This document shows positions 37,160 through 48,289 of a stretch of 64,000 bases of DNA, in pieces. The translations under genes and the position numbers were made by a program. The notes beneath the pieces are model-generated. The model was not told the DNA's origin. It worked only from the letters and a program-made list of their open reading frames with translations, and ran no database searches. The stretch is from Vitis vinifera (lineage: Eukaryota > Streptophyta > Magnoliopsida > Vitales > Vitaceae): assembly GCF_030704535.1 (NCBI RefSeq), contig NC_081808.1, forward strand, positions 21,951,501 to 22,015,500. Direction: 5' to 3'. Position 1 is the stretch's first letter; every line of letters starts with the position of its first letter.

Positions 37160-37720
37160 AAATGGCTAATGCGTGTGGAAGGAGAAATTTTTTAGTTGAT
37201 GTAAGAGCAAAAGAAGTTCGCTTTCAGGAGGCGGATATTAAGGAAGGGGTGACTAGAGCTTTTCAAAGCCTCTTATTCGAAGTAAGCGCATTTTGTAGCA
37301 ATAAGGAATGAGGATGTTGGGAGCCTAGGCCTTACCTTACTTGTGCGGATATAAAGTCCTAGAGCCAGATGTTTTCACCATGGTGTTCTGTTAACTATGT
37401 TGGGATTTTGTTAAATTGTAAGGGATTGGAGACCTAACATTAATATAATGAGTTTTGTAGTAATGGGGAATGAGGATACTAGGAGTCTAAAGACTCCTTT
37501 GACTACGGAGGAAATTTGGGCTACCTTGTCCTATTTGTGTAGGGATAAAGCCCCAGGGCAAATGGTTTCACCATTGTTTTGGTAACTATGTTTGGATCTT
37601 GTTAAATTAGAGATGATAGGTTTATTCAAGAAATTTCTTTATAATAGTTTTTCAAGATAAGTTTAATAGTCTTGATTCCCAAGAAATATAAAGCAGAGCA
37701 CTTGAAAGATATAGATGGTG
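37160..37720 (+). mobile_element. LINE reverse-transcriptase fragment 2 (degenerate)
   Basis: Pieces in changing frames read RRNFLVDVRAKEVRF, QEADIKEGVTRAFQSLL, TTEEIWATLSYLCRDKAPG and VLIPKKYKAEHLKD. In order these match plant L1-type LINE RT, where the motif E-I-x-x-A-L...D-K-A-P-G-P-D-G is followed by L-I-P-K-K. Stops and frameshifts mean it is inactive. Part of the segment is repeated: 'ggggaatgaggat' appears twice, near 37300 and 37465. Confidence 0.7.
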
Positions 37721-37924
37721 TGGAGACTTACCTTTGAAAGAGGCCTTTCCATCATTTTTTTTTTATAGCCACCACTAGAGATTCATAAGTTGCAAACATA
37801 TGGGACTAAGTTAAGCAAAGAGATTAGTGGAGGCAGCACTTTTCAACATAGTTTCACAATTGGGAGCTTGAAGGAGTGATGACATTTTTTTTTTTCAAAA
37901 ACTACAAACTAGTTTAGTTAGGAG

Positions 37925-38868
37925 TAAGGATAAAAATATTGTTAATCACGGATATATCAGTACTTGGATTTTATGGATATATCGGAGATATATCGACGGA
38001 TATTTTGACACAATATATCGATAAACAAAAAATTCATCAAAACTTATAAAAATGTAAGAAAAACACTCTTAAAAATGAAATTAGAAATATAATAAACATT
38101 TTAAAATTGTTTTGTTGAAGAAATTAATATATGTATAATATAATTTGCGATATTAAATTTAATTATATAGTGTCTGCTGATAAGAAATGTGAATTTTGTA
38201 AGTGTAGACTCATTATGAAGTTAAATTATTACAAATATACTAATTATATGATTTAAATATATTATTATATTAAGTTAATTTACTTACCTCTGTAGAAAAT
38301 ATATTAAGTAATTGTAAAAATGTATTAATTTAAATTCAATGTTATGCTAATTTAAAAATGTACTAAGTTAATTTATTCTTAATATACTATTATTATATTT
38401 GAATATCAAAACAAAATAAAATTATTAATTTAAAACTAAATTATTACAAATTTACTAATTATATTATTTAAATATATTTATGATTTTTATTTTAAAATAT
38501 TGGTACATTTTGATACAAAATATTTTTATTTAAAAATATTGATAAATTTATTTATGATTTTATATTTGTTTTATATCTAATTAGCATACAAAATAAATTA
38601 TAAGATAATTAAAATTAACTTATTTATAATAATTTAATTTTTTATCAATTTTTCATCGATATATCTCCGATATATCCAATATATCTCCAAAATTTCAGTG
38701 ATTTTTTCTCACTTATGGTCGATATTTTGCTTGTATCACCGATATATCCGTGATTACAGATATATCACCGATATATCACCTATATTTACCAATATTTCCG
38801 TCAAACGATATATCTTACTTATATATCGTATCCACCTTCTCCAATATATCACGATATTTTCTTCCTTG
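37925..38868. mobile_element. Nonautonomous hAT-like element with GATATATCG arrays (944 bp)
   Basis: Perfect 8-bp target duplication GTTAGGAG at 37917-37924 and 38869-38876. The ends TAAGGATAAAAATATTGT and, complemented, CAAGGAAGAAAATATCGT are imperfect inverted repeats. Both subterminal regions carry dense arrays of GATATATC/GATATTT motifs in both orientations around a very AT-rich core. No transposase. Confidence 0.8.
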
Positions 38869-38876
38869 GTTAGGAG

Positions 38877-40824
38877 AAATGAGAATGATAGAATGTGAAG
38901 AAAAGAATCTAAATATGACTAGTTTTCTATCAAATCCTTCTACGACTTCCCAGTTCAAGGAAGAAGAAAGCCTTTTCCCACAAGCATGGTATGGAATTTC
39001 TAGATTCTTATAAAGGTAGAATTTTTTACATGGAAAGCAACATAGGAAAAAAATTGATGTATATCAACTTCAAAGGAGGGGAAGGATAATGATGAATTAG
39101 ACAACCGACAAATCATTTACTCCTACATTGCCCTAAAAGCAAGCATCTTATGGTAACTAGTATTCTTTATATTTGGTATAGGATTGCAATTCAAGGTTGG
39201 GTCAAGTTGATAGTTAACCTAAACTCAACTAGAGAATAAATGACATCTGCCTAAGGCCTAACCCATGTTGAACCTAAATCTTTTTTTCTAAGCTTGAGTT
39301 GGTAGAGTTGGGATTGGATTAAAGAAAAATGAATGAGTTAGGTTCAAGTTGGGTTGATGATTAGTTAGGTCAAAACTCAAGTTAGGTTGGATCAAGTTGG
39401 GTTGCACTAAGAAAAAGAAACAAGAAAATGTAAAATATATTAGTAGGCATAAGAAAGTTTGTTTATAAAAGATTACATTTTTTTATATGCATGAATAAAT
39501 GATATATGTTAATCTTATTTGTTGGAATATTTGAATTACCTCATTCCAAGCCCTAAATCATTGGGGTCTATGCAAAACTATCATAGAGATCTTTAGATGT
39601 ATGCAATGGAAACATTTAAAAATTGAACCTTGGATCTAGGTGGTAAAAAAATAATACATGTGATCTAAATGTTCTTAGATTAATTCTAATCAATAAAAAG
39701 GGTGGTGTAAATCTCAAATACCTCGTGATCTTTTACCCAGTGGCTCTCTCTTGGACCTTGGCATGTGAGAATGGTGGAATTCTCTCTATGAGCTTGTAGG
39801 CTAGAATTCCTCTCTTTGGAAAACTAAATGGCAAGACTCATAATTCTAAACCCTTAAAGGGGTTTATTTACAGGCTTACCTTATAGGTTTAAGTGACTTA
39901 AGCCTACTTTTGGCTTTAGTCACTTAATCTAGCCCAATGAGTCTTAATTAATTAATTCACCCTATTAAGTACTAACTAATTAACTAGCCTAATCTAGAAT
40001 GATCATCCGTAAGCTCTTGTAAACTTTGCATATTTATCAAAACGTTTTTATGCACACATATAAATAAATAAAAAACTCAACTATCCCTCAAATAATGTGA
40101 ATATGTCAAGTAAGGATCACTAAGACTCATAGAAAAACTTTAGCTTGCTTAGAATTCAATTTTTAAGTTGATTTAATATTCTACTATAGAGAGTCGATTG
40201 TACTCCGGTATCCTATGATATTAGATCAAGATAAAAAAAACTTGGGTTTATAACCTACTAACAACTACATGCAAGTTCCCCATGAAACTGTTGTCCATAA
40301 TCTAACGAGGTGAATGTTATCAAACTTTCAAGATTACCATTACATTCCTTAAGTCTCAAATCCTTCTATTATATGATCAACTAACATAATCTAGATCTTC
40401 GAGAGCATATGCCAAATTCCACTTAAGGAATTAATGCAACCATAGACTTCACGATTACAAATTCTTAGGATCACTTAAAGGGACACGTTATCTCAAAACT
40501 ATGAGATATCATAGTACCTGTATGAAGAATACCTGTTGTCACTTGTTTAATTAATAGTGAATCCATTCATAAAAAATATATAACTACTTTAAGGTTTTAC
40601 TCGTAACTTAAAGTCACTAAAGACCTCAACACTAACTCAATATTCTCTCAAAGTTGAGATTTCATACAACATAGTAGCTTAGTAAAGTCGTGATCACTCA
40701 AAAACCAATGCCATGACTCACTATATGTTTTGTTCAATGTGTAATCATATACACTAATGCACTCATCATAGGAAACTCATTTCAATAATCAAGACAAATC
40801 ATCCCTCCAATTAAAAGGTAATGC
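38877..40824. other. Gene-free stretch, possible noncoding LTR-element remnant
   Basis: 38877-39530 has repeated 'gttgggtt/caacccaa' motifs. 39535-40824 is low-coding, evenly composed DNA that reads on the minus strand like the noncoding part of a large nonautonomous LTR retrotransposon. No LTR pair was located in the window. No gene seen. Confidence 0.35.
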
Positions 40825-40832
40825 ATTACAAC

Positions 40833-41386
40833 TAGGGATGGCAACGGAGCGGGTTCGGGGCGGGGCGCCCCCCTCCCAACCCCGCCCCGTTTATTTAAAC
40901 CAATTCCCATCCCCGTCCCATTTAAAAAATTAAACGGGGCGGGGCGGGCGGGTATGCTACATTCCCATACCCGCCCCGTTTAACTTTTTATTTAATTTTA
41001 ATTTTAATTTTTTTAAAAAATTACTTTTAAATTTTTTTAATTATATTAAAATAAATATATTTTATAAATAATTAAATAATTATATTTTTTATAACTTATT
41101 TTATTAAAAATAATTTATTATTATCTATATATTAAAAATAATAAAATAAAAATTAAATTAATTTAATTTTAAATTTTAAATTAAATTTAATTTTAATTTT
41201 AATTTTATATATAATCGGGGCGGGGCGGGGCGGGGTGTGGCAATACCCGAACCTGCCCCGAACCCGCCCCGAGTTTAAAAAAAAATCCCAAACCCGTCCC
41301 ATACCCGTTTAGAAAAATAATATCCCACCCCATTAGGGGCGGGGCGGGGCGGGTACCCGAAATGACCCGCCCCATTGCCATCCCTA
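40833..41386. mobile_element. hAT-like miniature element with GC-rich ends (554 bp)
   Basis: Perfect 8-bp target duplication ATTACAAC at 40825-40832 and 41387-41394. Terminal inverted repeats TAGGGATGGCAACGGAGCGG and, complemented, TAGGGATGGCAATGGGGCGG. Subterminal GGGGCGGGGC/GCCCCGCCCC blocks flank an AT-only core (about 40980-41215). 'TAGGGATGGCAA' ends are well known from plant hAT-derived miniature elements. Confidence 0.9.
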
Positions 41387-41394
41387 ATTACAAC

Positions 41395-43310
41395 CTCAGA
41401 TGGATTGTCTAAATCAATGAATTAGTTGTAAACAAATCATCAACTTGCAAGCAACCCATCATTTGAATTTTTTTTGCAGCTTTTAATGCATGTAAATCAT
41501 GTATAATGCAAGTGATATAAGTTTGGATGTTCAACATATATAATATATAATATATAAATGGAATAATAAAAAAAGGAAATCATAATATAAATATTAATGA
41601 AATCCATTTATTATTATATTATTTCATACTTTTCATGGCTCAATCCTAACATCATTAACCTCAAATTCATTAATCTAATACACCAATTTGGTACAAGATA
41701 AACTTTTAAATTTTAATATATAAGGAGTTAATCTATTTATTTTATTTAAGATAAACTATTAGAGTATTAATTAAATTCTTAAAATCAATTGAAGTTTAAA
41801 TATCACTCGTTAAATAATATAGTATAATTATTTATGGCATATATATAATTAATTTAAAATTATTAAGTACTCAATTCAGATTGGAGTTAGGTTTGGATTC
41901 AAATTGCCCCATGTCCTAACCAAAGCAATGACAATACTAAAAACTTTGGTTAGAAGGGACAACACTACATATATACATTATAATAAATTTTAATAAATTC
42001 AAAATGCAATTAATGATATTCTCCTTATTATTCAATGAACTGTATATACATTATAATTTGTAAAAGACACTTTCCATTAAATCTATACCTGTTGTTTTGA
42101 AATTTTCTTAAATTTTATCAAAGAAATTATTAAAATCTTTTAGAAATTTTTAATGAAAAACTACTAAAAAATTTCTACTCTTTATGATCACTTTTTAATT
42201 CTTTCAAAAAACTTCTTGAGTCAAGAATATACCAAAAAAAAAATATTTAATAAAATATCAAATACAATATTACTACACAAATAGTTTTATTAGAAAACCA
42301 TAATAAAATAAAAATTTTACATACACTAAATGATGGAAATAAATTAAGATAATATCTACATGAAAAAAAAAATGATGAAGATAGAGTAAAAAAGAAAAAA
42401 AATAAGTAAGAATATTAAATGAATTTTATTAAAAAAAAATTATTTTATTTTATTTTTAGAGGGCAAAGTAGGCTAGAAGAATTGAAATTGAAATGATGTA
42501 GCCTCTCTTATGGCTAGACACTCATGTTTTTTGCTTGTCTACGTAAGGATTATTTTTTTGGCTCGCAACTTGATTAGAGCCCAACCTTGATGGATGATAG
42601 GTTGTTACATAAGTCAGTTAACATCTAAGTCCAACCTGGCCTTTTTCCTTTTTCTTTTTCTTTTTCCTTTTTACCTAAATCCAACTCAAATTACTAAAGT
42701 ATTGCCTAAACCAACCCAAAATCAGGTTAGACTAAAAGGTATCTGTTTTTTTTTTACTTTTTACTGAAAACAATTTGTTTTCAGAATTTAGATTGTTTGT
42801 TTTTCTATTTTTTCATAACTTAATATAAATTTTTTACTAAATAAAAAACGCCAAAATATTTAACTTTTTCTAAATAAAAAAAAAACATATTGATTTTTCT
42901 TTACTTTTTAATACTTAATAAAAATAAAATACTACAAAAACAAACAACCTAATATTTAACCCTATTAAGCAATAAGTTTCTATTTAGAATGAAATAAAAC
43001 ACCACCTAAGTTAAAGCTCACTAAGCTATATCTCTAGTTTGGTAGGGTATGAGTGAGGCACCTTATAGTAAGAGGAACTTCATGGAGTTGGCATGAATCT
43101 TTCATGAGAAAGAAATGGCAACTGAACTTGGAGACAATTCCCTTGTGTCAAAAGAGTCTTAGAAGATAGAAACGATCAGAACGAACTATCAAACCATCTT
43201 TTATGAAAATTTTTTGGGAATGGGCCAAGCCATACATAAATGATAATTCTTTGACATGAAAGCTCACTAAGCTATATTCTCTTTTCCTCTTGCGTACCTA
43301 TTTTGGTGAC
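41395..43310. other. Gene-free AT-rich stretch
   Basis: AT-rich with short A and T tracts. It holds a perfect 19-bp direct repeat (43013-43031 and 43259-43277) described in the findings. The short open frames show no domains. Confidence 0.5.
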
Positions 43311-43378
43311 AAATGAGTACATCCTCCATGTACTTTGTTGTGGCATTTGCTTAGACACTCTTAATAAAAAGAAAAGAA
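43311..43378 (+). mobile_element. Candidate truncated LINE 3' end
   Basis: CTCCATGTACTTTGTTGTGG followed by '...cactcttaataaaaagaaaa' matches the layout of the LINE 3' end at 5075-5150 (a 'TGTACTTTG..TGC' core, then TTAATA, then an A-rich tail). No target duplication found. Confidence 0.4.
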
Positions 43379-43945
43379 AAAGAAAAATGAATGTGTATAC
43401 AAGAGAACATGGTAAAATGCCATTCACAGGCAGAACACCCATGCAAAAATTCAATAGTATAAGGTCATAATTCCACAATTCATACACCAAAAGGAATTAA
43501 ACCATGACTCTCTATAAAATAAACATTAGCCTCCCTATAAGTATCCAGCCTCCCTAAAGATGTCCAGTTTCTCCACTGATTTATAGTCCTGATTTCATAG
43601 GCCTTAATGCTGCCTTATCATTAGAAAGAAGACAAGTAACATATTCTTGTTCATTTATGTAAGCATGTATGTATATATATATACATATTTATGGCACTCC
43701 CCAGTTCCTTATTTCATGACAGCAGCAAGCATCACCCTGAAGCAAACAAATAGGCACCAGGCAGTAGATATGTTTCTCAGCAGAAAGAGAATTTTCAGGG
43801 AACTTTTCAATATTTTAAGAAAGCAAATAAAAGGGGCATAAACACTACAACTATACAGGAACACCACAAAAAGATTTTTGTTTAAAGGCTAATATGCACA
43901 GTACAACATAACAATCACAATTGGCAAAGGGTGTTAAAACTTGAA

Positions 43946-46417
43946 TCATGTATAATATGTATCCCAGTCAAAGTTGGGCTGTGAGAAAACCTCATAATCA
44001 ATTGGCCCCTCTACTACACTGTCAATAGTCTGAATACCTTCCAAAAGAGCTGGTTGGAAACTATCATTACTGGAAGGCAACAGTTTATAAATTACTAACA
44101 ATCCAAGCGTGAATATAGCTTGCAACTTTGTGGAGTCTCCTTGCACTGAAAAGAACATGAGCATTGAGAGGAGGAACAAATCAACGCAGAAGCGCATAAT
44201 ACACAATACAGTATCCATCAACTTCCCATCATTGCCTGCAGGAAAGCCCCGAACTCTGTATACAAATAGAAAGTTGTACTTATCAACAACGTACCTATAC
44301 CCAAAATAAATTGCACCAACAGGGACCACAAGTGGAGCAAATGAAGAATATATCAAGGTCAGGGCGAATATAGTCAGATTAAATGCATAATATTGTGCAA
44401 AATCAAACGTCTGCTTAGGCATAGGTGAGATTCTGTTGATTGGAGGAGGATATTCCGAAAGATCTTGTCCCTGTAGATCAATTCCATTCAGTCTAGAATC
44501 ATTATTGGTGTCAAATGTTGTTTCAGGCATCAGAGGTCTTTGAAGACTATCTATTTCCTGATTTTCTAATGGGTAGTCTTCACGTTGTTCTGGAACAAGC
44601 TGAAGCATGTCATTCTTCCTGAACTTCTGAAGCTTCTTTTTTATCCAAGGAATTGGTGCCAATAGGTCATAAGATATTCCCAAGAAGGTACTTGTGATTA
44701 AAAATGCAAGAGAGGAAAGGCATGACCTCGATAGGAATGATGCACTCATGTACTGTTCAATCCTTTTGCAATCTTCTCCATCCAAATAGCAACGACCCAT
44801 CCCCAGGATTGCACTCTCTAAAGACGATTCAACCAGAGCCCTCAAGAGTATGAGATTTACCAAAAAGAAGCATACCATCTTTAGAAGTGCAGCTTTTTGC
44901 TCCCCAGATACAGTGATATGTCGCTCAAATTTAGAGAGATAAGAAAGGGCTGATGGGATAACTATGTACATGCTCACAAAAATAAGAACATTAGGCAGAA
45001 ACTGAAATATTATACTTGCAGCCCAGCTCGAGCTCAGCACCCAGGCCAACCACATCTGTGCATTATCCATTGCCTCTGCATCGATAATCCGTCCAGCACT
45101 CTTCATGGCACTGATCACAGCAAGAGGAGAGCTACAGAACAAAAGCAGCAATAGTAGGCATGTGTTCACAGCCACTCTCCTTAATTTCAGCGAGAGCTTT
45201 GTCGAGCCCAAATGATTCCAGTAAATGTCAGTAGCTAGTGGGGCTCTCTCAACTTTCCAACGGTTCCTCTCCAATCGCAACTCCATCAAAGAAAAGAACT
45301 TTCCTATCCGCCTCTTTTTCTCATTTCGAAAATCCTGAACAGCTTTATTTGCTGTGTACACATCCTTAAACATCACAAATGCAACCCCAGAACCCAGTGC
45401 ACGCCCTTCTTTATATGCAGCCAGTTGAGTCTCTAAATCAGCCCTCAAATCTTGCAACCGTTTTAACTTCTCTTCATCTGTAAAACCCAATCTTGCAACA
45501 ACCTGATTCCACAAATACTTTACTCTTCTCCACATCAAAACCACATGACCCCATAACCCCTCTGCAAAAGACTCTCCACTTTCACCATATTCACTTTCAT
45601 CCACCAAGAGTCTGGAGTCCATTCGAGCTACCAACCAAGAAATATCATCCCTAACTTTCACCAACTCCTCAGCTAAATCATCCAATGCGCACAAATCCAT
45701 AGGAACAATAACTCTGTACACCTTTCCCGGATACTTATGTTGAAAATACTCCTGTAGCTGAGTCCTATCAGCCCCTAAAGTTTTTGGTATCCCCTGTACC
45801 ATTATAGTGAAAATTGCAGTCGAACTGGCATTTGGATCACTGGGGTTCCCAGACCCATCCCTAAATCTAGTGATTTTCAGTCGTTCTTCAACTGCAGAGA
45901 TACCAAAATGCACCAAAAAGACAACAATAACGACAAACAAGAAATGTATCCAAAGTAAAGCCGAACCTTTCTCGATATGATTGATCGTGGTCTTTGAGAA
46001 CTGATCCTCCCTCACCGCCGTACCCGCGTATAGATTGAGCGGAAGCATTAGAAACGTTGAGAACACAGCAATAGACAGAATTAAGGCGCAGCTTCCGCCT
46101 TCGATGAGGAGGAACTGCGCGGCATCTGCGCCGCAGTGACGAGCGATTTCTCGGACGGTGGCATGCCAAACAGCAAGGAGCTTGGCAGCCACCCCGGCCG
46201 GGCCCGGAATCCGCCGGTGATCGCTACGGAGCTTGACGAAGAAGAAAATGAACACGCAGCAGAACAGACCGATTGCCGAGATGTTGAGTAGATACTGTAT
46301 GTTGCCGTACCACACCTCGTCCCAGTAGGGAAACGACGGCGACGGTGGAGGGGGAAGAGAACTGTTCATCGCCTGAAAAGGTGAGATGTTGATGGACTGA
46401 GAATGAGATGGAGCCAT
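43946..46417 (-). CDS. OSCA4.1: OSCA/CSC1-like hyperosmolality-gated cation channel, OSCA4.1 type (intronless, 823 aa)
   Basis: A single uninterrupted frame. The N-terminal transmembrane segment ([20 protein letters not shown]) is followed by two further membrane segments (about residues 110-180), a long cytosolic domain (PHM7_cyt type, with [20 protein letters not shown] and [19 protein letters not shown]), then the RSN1_7TM (DUF221) channel domain with repeated hydrophobic segments to near residue 790. Known family role: mechanically or osmotically gated cation channels in plasma or internal membranes. The sequence resembles the Arabidopsis At4g35870 branch, which is also intronless. ATG 46417 ([14 protein letters not shown]) is preferred; ATGs at 46450 and 46369 are possible. 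The frame extends further only through TTG. The C-terminus ([13 protein letters not shown]) is intact. Confidence 0.93.
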   Translation of the reverse strand: MAPSHSQSINISPFQAMNSSLPPPPSPSFPYWDEVWYGNIQYLLNISAIGLFCCVFIFFFVKLRSDHRRIPGPAGVAAKLLAVWHATVREIARHCGADAAQFLLIEGGSCALILSIAVFSTFLMLPLNLYAGTAVREDQFSKTTINHIEKGSALLWIHFLFVVIVVFLVHFGISAVEERLKITRFRDGSGNPSDPNASSTAIFTIMVQGIPKTLGADRTQLQEYFQHKYPGKVYRVIVPMDLCALDDLAEELVKVRDDISWLVARMDSRLLVDESEYGESGESFAEGLWGHVVLMWRRVKYLWNQVVARLGFTDEEKLKRLQDLRADLETQLAAYKEGRALGSGVAFVMFKDVYTANKAVQDFRNEKKRRIGKFFSLMELRLERNRWKVERAPLATDIYWNHLGSTKLSLKLRRVAVNTCLLLLLLFCSSPLAVISAMKSAGRIIDAEAMDNAQMWLAWVLSSSWAASIIFQFLPNVLIFVSMYIVIPSALSYLSKFERHITVSGEQKAALLKMVCFFLVNLILLRALVESSLESAILGMGRCYLDGEDCKRIEQYMSASFLSRSCLSSLAFLITSTFLGISYDLLAPIPWIKKKLQKFRKNDMLQLVPEQREDYPLENQEIDSLQRPLMPETTFDTNNDSRLNGIDLQGQDLSEYPPPINRISPMPKQTFDFAQYYAFNLTIFALTLIYSSFAPLVVPVGAIYFGYRYVVDKYNFLFVYRVRGFPAGNDGKLMDTVLCIMRFCVDLFLLSMLMFFSVQGDSTKLQAIFTLGLLVIYKLLPSSNDSFQPALLEGIQTIDSVVEGPIDYEVFSQPNFDWDTYYT

Positions 46418-46429
46418 GGGATCGAGAAA

Positions 46430-46565
46430 CTTAGGGTTTGTCATATGCATCAAATTCAGGGTTTTTTTAGCAGGGAATCGAGGTACGTGGCGATGAAGGG
46501 AAGGCAATCCCTATTCATGGGAGAGAAAGAGAAAGGGAATGCAAAATTAGGGTTAGGGTTTAGAG
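46430..46565 (-). promoter_or_regulatory. Telo-box-rich leader/promoter of the OSCA4.1-like gene
   Basis: Minus-strand AAACCCTAACCCTAA at about 46562-46547 and AAACCCTAAG near 46440-46430. Such motifs are common near plant transcription starts. They may be part of the leader. Confidence 0.45.
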
Positions 46566-47727
46566 GAAGATTCGTGGAATTGAAGAGGGCAGAGGTGATG
46601 CGTCTGGGATGAAATGGAGATTTTTTTGTCGTTCATATTTTGTAAATTACACTTCTTGACACGCGCTTCCCGACCACAATCTCATTACGCCGTGTTGCAA
46701 ATTGCAATCCTTGATGATTTGTCACTAACCGTGTTCTTTTTCCCCATGCTGCCACGCATCAAAGGAGGAGCATTTACCCTTCACCCATCAACTTAATCCA
46801 TGTTTGGAAAATATTTTTAACAAAAAAAAACTATTTTTTTTTTATGTTTTATATATAATTTTTTAAGAATAAACATATTTTTATATGTAATATTTTGTTT
46901 TTAAATATTTTTCATATTTATATAATTATTTTAAAATAATTCTTAAAAAATAAGCAAAAATGATTAAAAATAATTAAAAATATATCATTTGAAAACATTG
47001 TATTCTCCATTTTAAGGATACAAAACTATTTTATATCTGGGTTAAATACATTTTACCCCTAGACATTTATCTCCTTATATTCATAATTAGCGTTTTGCTT
47101 CTCAAATTTATTAAAATGTAATATTTTGTATACCCAAACTTATTAAAAAAAATCAATAAATAGTTTATCAAATAAAAATAATAATATTAAAATACAATTT
47201 AAAAACTGATTCTATGTAAAGAAAAACATATTTTACCTAAATTCAAAGTCGTCACACTTTATAACTATATGTGAAAATCACGAATGATCATGCGAACATT
47301 TTTTTTAAATAAAAAAGCAAAACTGATAATTACTATATTTTAAAGACATTTGAGAAATTTTATTTAAAGATTGTTAATTCAAAGTTTGTTTTACCCGATT
47401 TTCATATTTATTGTTTGAACCAAAATACGGAAAAAAAAAAAAAACAATTTCTTTTGTAATTTTATGAGAGTTTGTAATTGGGGGTTTGGGTAGGGAATAT
47501 TGATATTTAACAAATTTAGAGGACAAAATAGTGGCTTTGACTATGCACTCCCCATAATCCTCATGCATTAAATGAGAATTACTTTCCCCAAAATGCACTC
47601 CCATGAATATGCACTTTTTTTTGTAAATAGTGTATGTTTACTTCATTTCTACGATATTAAACAGTTAACACATCCTATAATTAATTAATAATTGGGTTGA
47701 ATTAAATTTTGTTTGAGTAAATATGAT
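46566..47727. other. Gene-free AT-rich stretch upstream of the OSCA4.1-like gene
   Basis: A/T tracts from 46800 to 47730. No coding potential, RNA gene or clear repeat recognised. The proximal 200 bases probably contain the rest of the promoter. Confidence 0.5.
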
Positions 47728-47732
47728 TAAAT

Positions 47733-48089
47733 TGTTGTAAAATAAGGACAAATATAATTCAAATCAAATTAGTAGAGATAAAATATATCTTACTTTGATA
47801 TATAATATGAAAGAAGGAATCAAAGAAGAGAATTGAGAAAGTGAAAGAAAGAGAGAGAGAGAGAGAATGAGAGGAAGAACTTTTCTTTCTTTTTCTCAGG
47901 ATGTCTATTATAGGAGACGGGAAGCCCTTTTATAGGCTTTTCAAATGGCTTCCATTAATATCCCCATTAATGAATATTAATGAAACCCATAAATAACATT
48001 AATGATTTCCATTAGTGAGTATTAATGGAAGTCATAAATAATACTTAATTAATATTAATGTGGTGACATTCATTACTACAATTATAACA
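47733..48089 (-). repeat. Copia B 3' LTR (357 bp)
   Basis: On the plus strand it runs TGTTGTAAAA to ATTATAACA. It carries a GA microsatellite and ATTAATG-type short inverted repeats in U3. Preceded by a polypurine tract (CCAAGGGAGAG on the minus strand, 48100-48090). Confidence 0.93.
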
Positions 48090-48289
48090 CTCTCCCTTGG
48101 ATGTCTACCACATTGAAAAAATATGCCTCATTAAAACCTTGCTAGTAAAAAACCCTATAGGAAAAATCTAGCAAAGGAAAAAGAGTACAATATTCTTTTC
48201 TTGGTATATTAGGACTGCCTCGTTAAAAACCTTGCCAATAAAACCCAGTAGGACAAAACCTGGACGAAGGAAAAAAATAGTACAGTACA

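Noticed and set aside
46418..46507. 853-residue version of the OSCA4.1-like protein
   Set aside because: The extra N-terminal part begins at TTG. Real ATGs are at 46450, 46417 and 46369, and 46417 has the best context.
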